Origin: Mycolicibacterium austroafricanum | Lineage (GTDB): Bacteria > Actinomycetota > Actinomycetes > Mycobacteriales > Mycobacteriaceae | DNA: 64,000 bases | NCBI RefSeq assembly: GCF_000612725.1 | Contig: NZ_HG964451.1 | Coordinates: 599,396-663,395, forward strand | Reading direction: 5' to 3' | Part shown: in pieces, positions 9,329 to 17,073 of the stretch | Layout of the letters: every line of letters begins with the position of its first letter | Position numbering within the stretch: the stretch's first letter is position 1 | Notes under the pieces: generated by a model | Databases searched by the model: none | What the model saw: only the letters and a program-made list of their open reading frames with translations | Told to the model about the DNA's origin: nothing | Position numbers and translations under genes: made by a program

Positions 9329-10044
9329 CTCGCCTCCATCAGTTCCACACCGTCGCGCCGCGCGACCATTTCGGCGGCGAAGTCGTTGTACGCGGAGCGC
9401 AGTGCCGCGCCGGGCCAGTCGGTGGCCAGCAGTTCATCGGGCAACACCGGATCCGTCAGCAGGTGCCGCACCATCGCCGCCGCGACGACGAACCGACCGG
9501 GAACGTCGTCGGCGTCGGCGATCCGGGTGAGCAGTTCGCGCCCGGTCGCGGCCCAGCCGGGGAGATCCCACAGCCGCGCGGCGAGCTCGGCCGGTTCGTC
9601 GTCGCGGGCCGCCAGGATGCGCACCTTCTCGGTGATGTCGGGGCCGAGTTCGAGGTCGACGTTGGCCGGGCGCATCCAGACACCTTCACGAAGTTCGGCG
9701 AAGCGGTTGTCCTGCAAGGTGTTTCGTAGCTGGGCCCGCGTTCTGGCATCGGTTCCGACACTGGTGATCACCAGCATGGTCCAGCTGCCGTCCCAGGCGT
9801 GTCGCCGCGGGGTGATCGCGTCGTCCTGGCGGCGCTGACGGGCCAGGAGTCGGTCCGAGAGCCGGTATCCGTCTTCGGAGCGCACCAGGTCGCCCGCGCC
9901 GACCATGCGGGTCAGCGCCACCCGCACCGTCGATTCCCTGATGCCGAAATCGCTGGTGAGTCGGATCAATTCGGCGGCCGTCGCCCACGCCGGGTGGGCG
10001 CCGAGCAGCACGCTGAGCACCACCGAGCGTGCCGTCATCCGCAT
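9325..10044 (-). CDS. PaaX-family transcriptional regulator (Rv0674-like)
   Basis: This 239-residue protein has an N-terminal winged helix (SVVLSVLLGAHPAW...FGIRESTVRVALTRMVGAGDL), a central domain (WDGSWTMLVITSVGTDARTR) and the PaaX C-terminal domain. PaaX in other bacteria represses phenylacetate catabolism and responds to an acyl-CoA. Here it lies inside a fatty-acyl-CoA oxidation operon, so it probably senses an acyl-CoA made by FadE8/EchA and controls the operon. It lies 17 bases after echA4 and overlaps echA5 by 4. Confidence 0.85.
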   Translation of the reverse strand: MRMTARSVVLSVLLGAHPAWATAAELIRLTSDFGIRESTVRVALTRMVGAGDLVRSEDGYRLSDRLLARQRRQDDAITPRRHAWDGSWTMLVITSVGTDARTRAQLRNTLQDNRFAELREGVWMRPANVDLELGPDITEKVRILAARDDEPAELAARLWDLPGWAATGRELLTRIADADDVPGRFVVAAAMVRHLLTDPVLPDELLATDWPGAALRSAYNDFAAEMVARRDGVELMEAR

Positions 10045-10061
10045 CGCTCACACCCCATCGC

Positions 10062-10970
10062 TCAAACCCCGGACGTCGTGCGGCCGTAGTCCCCGAAGGG
10101 TTCATCGCGGCCGCGCACCGCCTCGCGGAAGCCGTGCTCACGGGCCTGCGCGACGAACGCGTGCCCTTCCGGGGTGTGGCGGGCGATTCCGTCGAACACG
10201 GTGGAGATCATCGCGCTGTTGGTTACCCCCTGGTTGTACAGCGCGCTGTTCATCGCGAGCTTGACCATGATCAGCTGGTTGACCGGGACGGCGGCGATCC
10301 GTTCGACCAGCCGCTCGGTCCGCTCGTCGAGGTCGGCCGGATCGGGCGCCTCCACCGCGAGCCCCCACTCGGCGGCCTGCGCGCCGGTGAGGCAATCCCC
10401 GGTCAGCAGAAGGCGTTTGGCCCGCTGATCGCCGAGTCGGTGCGCCCACATGCCCGCGGCGGGCACACCCCACACCCGGGTGGGCGGGTAGCCGATCTTG
10501 GCGTCCGCCGCGGCGATCACCTGGTCGGCGTGCAGCGCGATGTCGGTGCCGCCCGCCACGCAGTAGCCGTGGATCTTGACGACGGTCGGCTTGTCGCAGC
10601 GCATCAGGCTGGAGAAGCCGCGCACGAACCGGCTCATCATCTGGTAGTCGATCATCGGATCCCAGGGCTGATCGGCGCGGTGGTTGATCGCCTGGGTCTT
10701 GCCGTCGAGCACGGTGCCCCGCCGGTCGGTGCCCGCCGTCGAGGACCCTTCGGCGTAGGCCCCCAGGTCGAACCCGGCGCAGAAGCCTTCGCCGCGCCCG
10801 GACACCAGGATCACGTGGACGCTCGGGTCCAGGTCGGCGCGTTCGACGAGCGCCGCGAGCTCCAGCGGGGTGTCGGCGATGATCGCGTTGCCCGTCTCGG
10901 GGCGGTTGAACGTGATGCGGGCGACCCGGCCGGTGACCTCGTAGGTCATCGTCTTGAGGGTCTCGGTCAT
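10062..10970 (-). CDS. echA4: Enoyl-CoA hydratase family protein (EchA4-like)
   Basis: This 302-residue crotonase has SGRGEGFCAGFDLGAYAEG (oxyanion hole) and IHGYCVAGGTDIALHADQV, where Asp stands at the usual first Glu. An insertion around residues 75-110 carries the motif PWDPMIDYQMM. The ATG at 10970 overlaps the fadE8 stop (ATGA), fixing this start. The substrate is unknown; the operon suggests a step after FadE8 in acyl-CoA breakdown. Confidence 0.88.
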   Translation of the reverse strand: MTETLKTMTYEVTGRVARITFNRPETGNAIIADTPLELAALVERADLDPSVHVILVSGRGEGFCAGFDLGAYAEGSSTAGTDRRGTVLDGKTQAINHRADQPWDPMIDYQMMSRFVRGFSSLMRCDKPTVVKIHGYCVAGGTDIALHADQVIAAADAKIGYPPTRVWGVPAAGMWAHRLGDQRAKRLLLTGDCLTGAQAAEWGLAVEAPDPADLDERTERLVERIAAVPVNQLIMVKLAMNSALYNQGVTNSAMISTVFDGIARHTPEGHAFVAQAREHGFREAVRGRDEPFGDYGRTTSGV

Positions 10971-12622
10971 CTGTTGTCTGTCCTCCTCGCGTCCGGGGCC
11001 TTGACCAGGGCACGCTCGATGATCGGTGCCAGGTCCAGCCCGGTCGGCAACGTGCCGAACGCGCCGCCCCACTGGCCGCCGAGCCTGCTGGCCAGGAAGG
11101 CCTCGGCCACGGCGGGATGGCCGTGGCGCACCAGCAGCGAACCCTGCAGCGCCAGCGAGATGTCCTCGGCCACCTGACGGGCGCGGTACTGGATCGTCTC
11201 GGGGTCGCCCAGCTGCGGCCGCAGACCCTGCACGTGCGCGTCCAGCCGGGCGTCGTGACCGTCGGTCGCGGCGAGCTCGTCGAACAGCACGTCGATGCAC
11301 TCGGGCCGGGTTGCCATGGCGCGCAACGTGTCCAGCGCACTCACGTTGCCCGAGCCCTCCCAGATGCCCATCAGCGGGGCCTCCCGGTAGAGCCGCGGCA
11401 TCCCGGAGTCCTCGACGTAGCCGTTGCCGCCCAGGCACTCCATCGCCTCGGCGGCATGCGGGGTGGCCCGCTTGCACACCCAGTACTTGGCGGCGGCCAA
11501 TCCGATTCTGCGCAACAGTGTTTCGCGCTCGTCGCCACGCACGGCACGGTCTGTGGCGCCGGCCATCCGCATCGCCAGCATCGTGGCGGCCTCGGCCTCG
11601 ACCGCGAGGTCGGCGAGCACGTTGCGCATCAGCGGCTGATCGATGAGGTAAGCCCCGAACGCCTTGCGGTGCTGGGCGTGGTGGGTGGCACGCATGAGCC
11701 CGTTGCGCATGCTCGTCGCGCTGCCCAGCGCGCAGTCCAGCCGGGTCAGGTTGACCATCTCGATGATGGTCGGCACGCCGCGGCCCTCCTCACCGACCAG
11801 CCACGCCGTCGCTCCGTCGTACTCCACCTCACTGGAGGCGTTGGCGTGGTTGCCGAGCTTGTCCTTGAGGCGTTGCAGGAACATCCGGTTGCGGGAGCCG
11901 TCGGGCAGGATCCGCGGCAGGAAGAAGCAACTCAGGCCACCCGGCGCCTGGGCGAGGACCAGGAAGATGTCGCACATCGGCGCCGAGGTGAACCATTTGT
12001 GCCCGCGCAGCGAGTAGGTGCCGTCGCCGTTGGGGGTGGCCTCGGTGGTGCCGGCGCGGACGTCGGAGCCGCCCTGCTTCTCGGTCATCGACATCCCGGC
12101 GGTGATGCCCGGCTTGGTGCTGGGCACCGCCAGCTCGGGGTCGTAGACGCGGCTGGTCAGCAAGGGTTCGTAGACCGCGGCGAGTTCCGGGTTGTGGCGC
12201 AGCGCCGGCACCACGGCGTACGTCATCGAGATCGGACAGATGTGGCCGGGTTCCGGCGTCCACACCGAGGTCTTCGCCGCCCGCACGACGTGGGAGCCGT
12301 CGCGGTCGTCGGCCCACGGCGCGGCGTGCAGACCGTGGCCGACCGCCACCGTCATCAGCTGGTGGTAGGCGGGGTCGTATTCGACCTCGTCGATGCGGTG
12401 ACCGGTGCGGTCGTGGGTGTGCAGCACCGGCCGGTTGCGGTCGGCGAGCTCGCCCCAGCGCTGCGCGGCGGCGCTGCCGGCCAGGGCTCCGAGCTCGGCG
12501 ACCTCATCGGCGCCCCACTGCCCGCCCTCGCGGATCAGCGCCTCGGCGAGGACCGGCGAGGCGGCCGGGTTGAAGTCCTCCAGCGGCGGGACCTGATTGG
12601 TGACGACATGGGTGTCATGCAT
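10967..12622 (-). CDS. fadE8: Acyl-CoA dehydrogenase FadE8 (AidB-like)
   Basis: This 551-residue flavoprotein would oxidise an acyl-CoA to the 2-enoyl form. Motifs visible are ITAGMSMTEKQGGSDVR (FAD and substrate contact), GHKWFTSAPMCD and AMECLGGNGYVEDSGMPRLY. The sequence closely follows M. tuberculosis FadE8 (Rv0672) from its first residues (DTHVVTNQVPPLE), which supports the start at 12622. It belongs to the AidB-like subfamily, long compared with a classical acyl-CoA dehydrogenase. It heads a four-gene operon with echA4, the PaaX-like regulator and echA5. Confidence 0.93.
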   Translation of the reverse strand: MHDTHVVTNQVPPLEDFNPAASPVLAEALIREGGQWGADEVAELGALAGSAAAQRWGELADRNRPVLHTHDRTGHRIDEVEYDPAYHQLMTVAVGHGLHAAPWADDRDGSHVVRAAKTSVWTPEPGHICPISMTYAVVPALRHNPELAAVYEPLLTSRVYDPELAVPSTKPGITAGMSMTEKQGGSDVRAGTTEATPNGDGTYSLRGHKWFTSAPMCDIFLVLAQAPGGLSCFFLPRILPDGSRNRMFLQRLKDKLGNHANASSEVEYDGATAWLVGEEGRGVPTIIEMVNLTRLDCALGSATSMRNGLMRATHHAQHRKAFGAYLIDQPLMRNVLADLAVEAEAATMLAMRMAGATDRAVRGDERETLLRRIGLAAAKYWVCKRATPHAAEAMECLGGNGYVEDSGMPRLYREAPLMGIWEGSGNVSALDTLRAMATRPECIDVLFDELAATDGHDARLDAHVQGLRPQLGDPETIQYRARQVAEDISLALQGSLLVRHGHPAVAEAFLASRLGGQWGGAFGTLPTGLDLAPIIERALVKAPDARRTDNR

Positions 12623-12671
12623 GACACCACTGTTACATCAAACGAACAATCGCACAAGAACTGTAATAAAC

Positions 12672-13211
12672 CTACGAGCTGCAGAGTTGGCTGAGCTTGT
12701 TCCTGGTGGCCTCGGCATCGCGGATGCGGCCGGCTTGCAGATCCTCGTCGTTGGGGACGCCGGCAAGCGCGTTGGCGCCGATCTGCTGCAGCGTGGTGCC
12801 GAACGCGCGGGCCGCGTCGGCGAGGTCCTGCGGCGTGTCGGAGCTGATCTGGCTCAGCAGATAGTCGCCGCCGCCGAGCATCGCCAAGCGCGCATTGGCC
12901 GCCACCGCTTCGACCGCGGCCGGTTCTGGACCGATGTTGGCGTTGGTCTGCCTCTGCACCGCCATCGCCACCGTGTGCGCCGCGCTGCAGACGCGTTCCT
13001 TGGCGTCACCCTGCAGCGGCGCGCCCGTCGCCGAGGCCGACTGTTGTTCCGGCATGCTCAGCAGCGCCCACACTGCAAGCCCGACGGCAATCAGCGCCAC
13101 CAGCAACGCGATTGGGGTGAGCGGTGAACTGTTGCGGGTGACTTTCTGTGGCACTCGCGACACGTGCGGTTCAGGGGTTGAATCGGATTCGACTTCTCTG
13201 GGATCGGCCAC
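12672..13211 (-). CDS. Mycobacterial single-span membrane protein, unknown function
   Basis: The protein has about 179 residues from a GTG at 13211; an upstream in-frame start at 13244 is possible, and no strong ribosome-binding site decides between them. An acidic N-terminal tail (about 30 residues) precedes one transmembrane helix (LTPIALLVALIAVGLAVWALL). The remaining 130 residues are predicted outside, with a Cys pair (VCSAAH and the C-terminal LCSS). This is a common mycobacterial layout. It lies 49 bases upstream of fadE8 in the same direction and may share its transcript. Confidence 0.75.
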   Translation of the reverse strand: MADPREVESDSTPEPHVSRVPQKVTRNSSPLTPIALLVALIAVGLAVWALLSMPEQQSASATGAPLQGDAKERVCSAAHTVAMAVQRQTNANIGPEPAAVEAVAANARLAMLGGGDYLLSQISSDTPQDLADAARAFGTTLQQIGANALAGVPNDEDLQAGRIRDAEATRNKLSQLCSS

Positions 13212-13372
13212 GACGCGATGGTAGAGGCACCGCCACCCCCCCAAGGGGAGGAATCGCGAAACTGCGACGCATCGGCGACCGGATCGTCACTTCGAATTTT
13301 TGCTCTTTGCAAAGGATTTGTTGTGTATCGTCAGCCGTCGGGGGATCTTTCAGCGAGTTGGGGGTTGTGCTG

Positions 13373-14419
13373 ATGTCGATAGATACGGCGTATATGCGTG
13401 AGGCGATGGCGCGTCGACTGCTGCGGCGGGGGGTGTCCAGCGGCAAGATCACGCTGCCGGCGGTGCCGGGGCTTGTCGACGAATATGTTTCCGTGTGCAA
13501 CAAGATTTTTGGCGCACTCGGCCGCAAGTTCAGCGGCGACGAGCTCGATCACCTCAGATCGTTGCTCGCGAAGGAGCTGGCAAACGCCTACGCGGGATCG
13601 AACCGGTCCAACATCGTCATCACCTATGACGCCCCGGTCGGCACGGTGCTGAACTACTTCATCCAGCCGCAGGTGTCGACGCTCGAAGAGTCCTACGACA
13701 GCTGGGTGGCGTCCCGCAAACCACCGTTGTTCGGCATCAATCCCGACGCCCGCGTGACCGCCCTGTCGACCGAGATCACCAGCCCCGAAACTGCTCGGGT
13801 GCTCGACATCGGCGCCGGAACCGGGCGCAACGCTCTGGCATTGGCCCGCCGGGGCCATCCCGTCGACGCGGTCGAGCTGACCCCGAAATTCGCCGAGATC
13901 CTGCGGACCGAGGCTTTCAAGCATCTGTTGAACATCCGGGTGATCGACCGCGACGTCTTCGAGACCATGGACGACCTGCAGAAGGACTACCAGTTGATCG
14001 TCCTCTCCGAGGTGGTGTCGGACTTCCGGAACGTCGCACAGCTGCGCGCCATCTTCGAACTCGCTGCAGGGTGCCTCGCTCCCGGAGGTCGGCTCGTGTT
14101 CAACACGTTCATGCCTCGTCCCGGTTACCTGTCCGACGACGCGGTGCGGGAGCTGGCGGATGCGGCACGCGAACTCGGACAGCAGGTGTACACGACCATC
14201 TTCACCGGCGAGGAGATCGACATCGCCTCGGCGGGACTGTCGTTGCGGCTCATGACGAACGACTCCGTCTACGAGTATGAGAAGGAGAACCTGCCTGCGG
14301 GCCACTGGCCGCCGACGGGTTGGTACGCGGAATGGGTGAGCGGTCAGGATATCTTCGATGTCCCCCGTGAACAGTCGCCCGTCGACATGCGCTGGCTGGT
14401 TTATCAGAAGACGGGATAG
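13373..14419 (+). CDS. Class I SAM-dependent methyltransferase
   Basis: This 348-residue protein has an N-terminal helical part (1-120) with no family match I know, then a Rossmann methyltransferase domain: motif I VLDIGAGTGRNALALARRG (about 142-160), acidic motif VDAVELTP, and a post-motif LAPGGRLVFNTF. The acceptor is unknown. It is the first gene of a tight run (5 bases to the glycosyltransferase, then 4 to purU), so a role in modifying the same glycan or protein is inferred. A 10-bp palindrome CTTTGCAAAG (13305-13314) lies upstream. Confidence 0.85.
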   Translation: MSIDTAYMREAMARRLLRRGVSSGKITLPAVPGLVDEYVSVCNKIFGALGRKFSGDELDHLRSLLAKELANAYAGSNRSNIVITYDAPVGTVLNYFIQPQVSTLEESYDSWVASRKPPLFGINPDARVTALSTEITSPETARVLDIGAGTGRNALALARRGHPVDAVELTPKFAEILRTEAFKHLLNIRVIDRDVFETMDDLQKDYQLIVLSEVVSDFRNVAQLRAIFELAAGCLAPGGRLVFNTFMPRPGYLSDDAVRELADAARELGQQVYTTIFTGEEIDIASAGLSLRLMTNDSVYEYEKENLPAGHWPPTGWYAEWVSGQDIFDVPREQSPVDMRWLVYQKTG

Positions 14420-14424
14420 TCCTC

Positions 14425-16116
14425 ATGTCCGATGTGAGGCCCGCGATCTGTCTCAACATGATCGTGCGCAACGAGGCGCATATCGTCCACGAGGTGCTCG
14501 ATTCCGTTGCCCCCTACATCGATTCGTGGGTGATCGTCGACACCGGCTCGGACGACGGCACCCAGGACAAGATTCGTGATCACATGGCGGCCCTGGGCAT
14601 CCCGGGCGAACTGCATGTGCGTCCTTGGCGAAACTTCGGACACAACCGCTCGGAGGCCCTGGAGCTCGCGCGTGGACACGGCGACTACATCTGGGTGATG
14701 GACGCCGACGATCTACTCGTCGGCACACCGGATTTCAGCGGACTCACCGCCGACGTCTACCAACTGCACTACGGCCCCGACGTCTCGTACTGGCGGCGCC
14801 AGTTGTTCAGAGACGGCCTCCCTTGGCGGTATGTGGGTGTGCTTCACGAGTACGCCGAGTGCGGTGGCCCGTGTACCGAGGAACGGCTCCGCGGCGACTA
14901 CCACATCGAATCGCGGCGCCTGGGCGGCCGCAACCTCGATCCTGAGAAGTACGCGCGTGATGCCGAAGTTCTGCTGGCCGAGGTCGAGCGCAACCCCGAC
15001 GATCCGCGATCGGTGTTCTATCTGGCGCAGAGCTATTACGACTACGGCGATTACGCGAGTGCACACAAGTGGTATCGACGCCGCACCGAGATGGCTGGCT
15101 TCGACGAAGAGGTGTATTACGCCCTGGTGCGTGTGGCAGATACCATGCTGCGACTCGGCGAGCCCTGGCCGCCGGTTCAGGATGCGTTCCTGCGCGCCTG
15201 GGAGTACCGGCCTTGGCGCGCAGAGGCGCTCTACGCGGTCGCACGGTGGTATCGCGACGAGCAGCGCTACCAGCTCGGCCACCTGTTCGCCGAACGCGCC
15301 GCCCGGATTCCGATGCCCGATCAGGACGTGTTGTTCGTCAACGCCGAGATCTACTCCTGGCGCGCGTCCGACGAACAGGCGGTCTGCGCGTCCTGGATCG
15401 GCAGGCAGGAAGAGACCTTTGCGCTATGCCGTCAGCTGCTGAACCGCACCGATATCCCCGAAGAAGAGCGATGCAGAATCGCGGGGAACCGAGATCTCGG
15501 CGCGGCTCACCTGCTCGACGCCGCAGCCACCTACCCGGAATCGTTGGCGCATGATCTTCATACCGCCGAAGGAGACATCACCGTCACCGTCGTGGCGGGC
15601 CCTGACCGCTCGGCAACCGAGCGGACCCTGAACTCGGTGCTGCACTGTTTCTCGGACCTCACCCGCGTCGGTCGTGTCCTGGTGATCGACATAGGACTGT
15701 GGCCAAACGACCGGGCCGAACTCGCCGCAAAGTACCCGTTCCTGGAGTTTCGGCAGTCTCCCCCAGGTGTTCAGCGTGGGCAGCTGCGCGACCTGATCGA
15801 TGACCGGTTCTGGTTACACCTGGGCATGGGCTGGCAGTTCTTCGCGCCCGACGACTACATCCGTCGCCTGACGTCGGTACTCGACGCAGAGCCGGAGGTC
15901 TGCCAGGTGGGGATCAACTTCGGTGATGCGGACAAGCTGACAGGTTGTGTGGCGCAGTTGACGACGGTTCGCGGCAACGCGGATACGGGACGCTATGTGC
16001 TGACCGAGACCGCCGCTGACGGCCCGGCCATGTTCGACTGCACCCGATGGGACGGTACGGAAGCCGGTCTGCGCGCCGCCTCCCTCGACGAAGTGCTGTG
16101 CGTGCTGCAAGGGTGA
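14425..16116 (+). CDS. Family 2 glycosyltransferase with TPR segment (SunS-like architecture)
   Basis: The protein has 563 residues. The N-terminal GT-A domain (1-160) has ICLNMIVRNEAHIVHEVLDS, VIVDTGSDDGT and the metal-binding DxD in YIWVMDADDLL. A helical region (about 185-340) with spaced aromatic residues (FYLAQSYYDYGDYASAHKWY) looks like TPR repeats. The C-terminal part (about 385-563) resembles a second, degenerate GT-A fold (ITVTVVAGPDRSATERTLNS, WLHLGMGWQFFAPDDYI). GT2 plus TPR is known in peptide and protein glycosyltransferases such as SunS, so a protein acceptor is possible; this is inference. It lies 5 bases after the methyltransferase. Confidence 0.8.
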   Translation: MSDVRPAICLNMIVRNEAHIVHEVLDSVAPYIDSWVIVDTGSDDGTQDKIRDHMAALGIPGELHVRPWRNFGHNRSEALELARGHGDYIWVMDADDLLVGTPDFSGLTADVYQLHYGPDVSYWRRQLFRDGLPWRYVGVLHEYAECGGPCTEERLRGDYHIESRRLGGRNLDPEKYARDAEVLLAEVERNPDDPRSVFYLAQSYYDYGDYASAHKWYRRRTEMAGFDEEVYYALVRVADTMLRLGEPWPPVQDAFLRAWEYRPWRAEALYAVARWYRDEQRYQLGHLFAERAARIPMPDQDVLFVNAEIYSWRASDEQAVCASWIGRQEETFALCRQLLNRTDIPEEERCRIAGNRDLGAAHLLDAAATYPESLAHDLHTAEGDITVTVVAGPDRSATERTLNSVLHCFSDLTRVGRVLVIDIGLWPNDRAELAAKYPFLEFRQSPPGVQRGQLRDLIDDRFWLHLGMGWQFFAPDDYIRRLTSVLDAEPEVCQVGINFGDADKLTGCVAQLTTVRGNADTGRYVLTETAADGPAMFDCTRWDGTEAGLRAASLDEVLCVLQG

Positions 16117-16120
16117 GGCC

Positions 16121-17008
16121 ATGGTCGAACACACCGACGCCGACATCCACGGCCCGAGAGACATCGGCCGCCTGCTGCTGCGGTGCGCCGATCGTCCCGG
16201 GTTGATCGCCGCAGTGAGTGGGTTCCTCACCCAGACTGGCGCCAACATCATTTCCCTCGATCAGCACTCCACCGAGCCGGTCGGTGGAACGTTCATGCAG
16301 CGCACCATCTTTCACCTTCCGGGCCTGCCCGCCGCACGTGACGGACTGGAGCGGGATTTCGCCGCGCAGGTGGCAGATCCCTTCGGCATGGACTTCCGGC
16401 TCACCGAGGCCGCCAAGCCGAAGCGGGTGGCGATCATGGCGTCCAGGGAAGACCACTGTCTGCTGGATCTGTTATGGCGCAATCGGCGCGGCGAGTTGGA
16501 CATGTCGGTGGTGATGGTGATCGCCAACCACCCCGATCTCGCCGACGCGGTACGGCCCTTCGGCGTGCCGTTCATCCATGTACCGGCCCGCACGGAGATC
16601 CGCGATGAGGCGGAACAGCGGCAACTGGACCTTCTGCGCGGAAACGTCGACCTGGTGGTGCTGGCCCGCTACATGCAGATCCTGACCCCGAGTTTCATCG
16701 AGCAGGTCGGTTGCCCGCTGATCAACATCCATCATTCGTTCCTTCCCGCGTTCATCGGCGCGTCGCCGTACCGGCGGGCGAAGGAGCGCGGCGTGAAACT
16801 CGTTGGCGCCACGGCACATTACGTCACCGACGACCTCGATGAGGGGCCGATCATCGAACAGGATGTCGTGCGTGTCGACCATCGCCACAGTGTGGACGAC
16901 CTGGTGCGCCTCGGCGCCGACGTCGAGCGCGCGGTGCTGTCACGAGCTGTGTTGTGGCACTGCGAAGACCGCGTGATCCGCCACGGCAACCAAACCATCT
17001 GCCTTTAG
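16121..17008 (+). CDS. purU: Formyltetrahydrofolate deformylase
   Basis: The protein has 295 residues. An N-terminal ACT domain (about 16-90, LLLRCADRPGLIAAVSGFLT) is followed by the formyl-transferase fold (about 96-290) with the conserved INIHHSFLPAF and the Asp in HYVTDDLDEGPIIEQD. PurU hydrolyses 10-formyl-THF to formate and THF, balancing one-carbon pools. It starts 4 bases after the glycosyltransferase, an unusual partner. It could be a second purU copy recruited to this cluster; whether another exists cannot be seen here. Confidence 0.9.
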   Translation: MVEHTDADIHGPRDIGRLLLRCADRPGLIAAVSGFLTQTGANIISLDQHSTEPVGGTFMQRTIFHLPGLPAARDGLERDFAAQVADPFGMDFRLTEAAKPKRVAIMASREDHCLLDLLWRNRRGELDMSVVMVIANHPDLADAVRPFGVPFIHVPARTEIRDEAEQRQLDLLRGNVDLVVLARYMQILTPSFIEQVGCPLINIHHSFLPAFIGASPYRRAKERGVKLVGATAHYVTDDLDEGPIIEQDVVRVDHRHSVDDLVRLGADVERAVLSRAVLWHCEDRVIRHGNQTICL

Positions 17009-17027
17009 CCGCTCTGGACAAAGGGGA

Positions 17028-17055
17028 AGGCCCCCCTCCCGAAGGAGGGGGGCCT
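17028..17055. terminator. Bidirectional hairpin between purU and the PGRS-like gene
   Basis: A perfect 12-bp GC stem (17028-17039 with 17044-17055) closes a CGAA loop. It sits between two convergent genes that end at 17008 and 17074. No long T tract follows on either side, which is common for mycobacterial terminators. Confidence 0.75.
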
Positions 17056-17073
17056 ACCCGATCGGTAACCGGA

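Noticed and set aside
12623..12671. TTACA/TGTAA inverted pair before fadE8 as a possible PaaX-type operator
   Set aside because: The five-base arms are 24 bases apart and could be chance in this AT-rich gap; not enough to claim a site.
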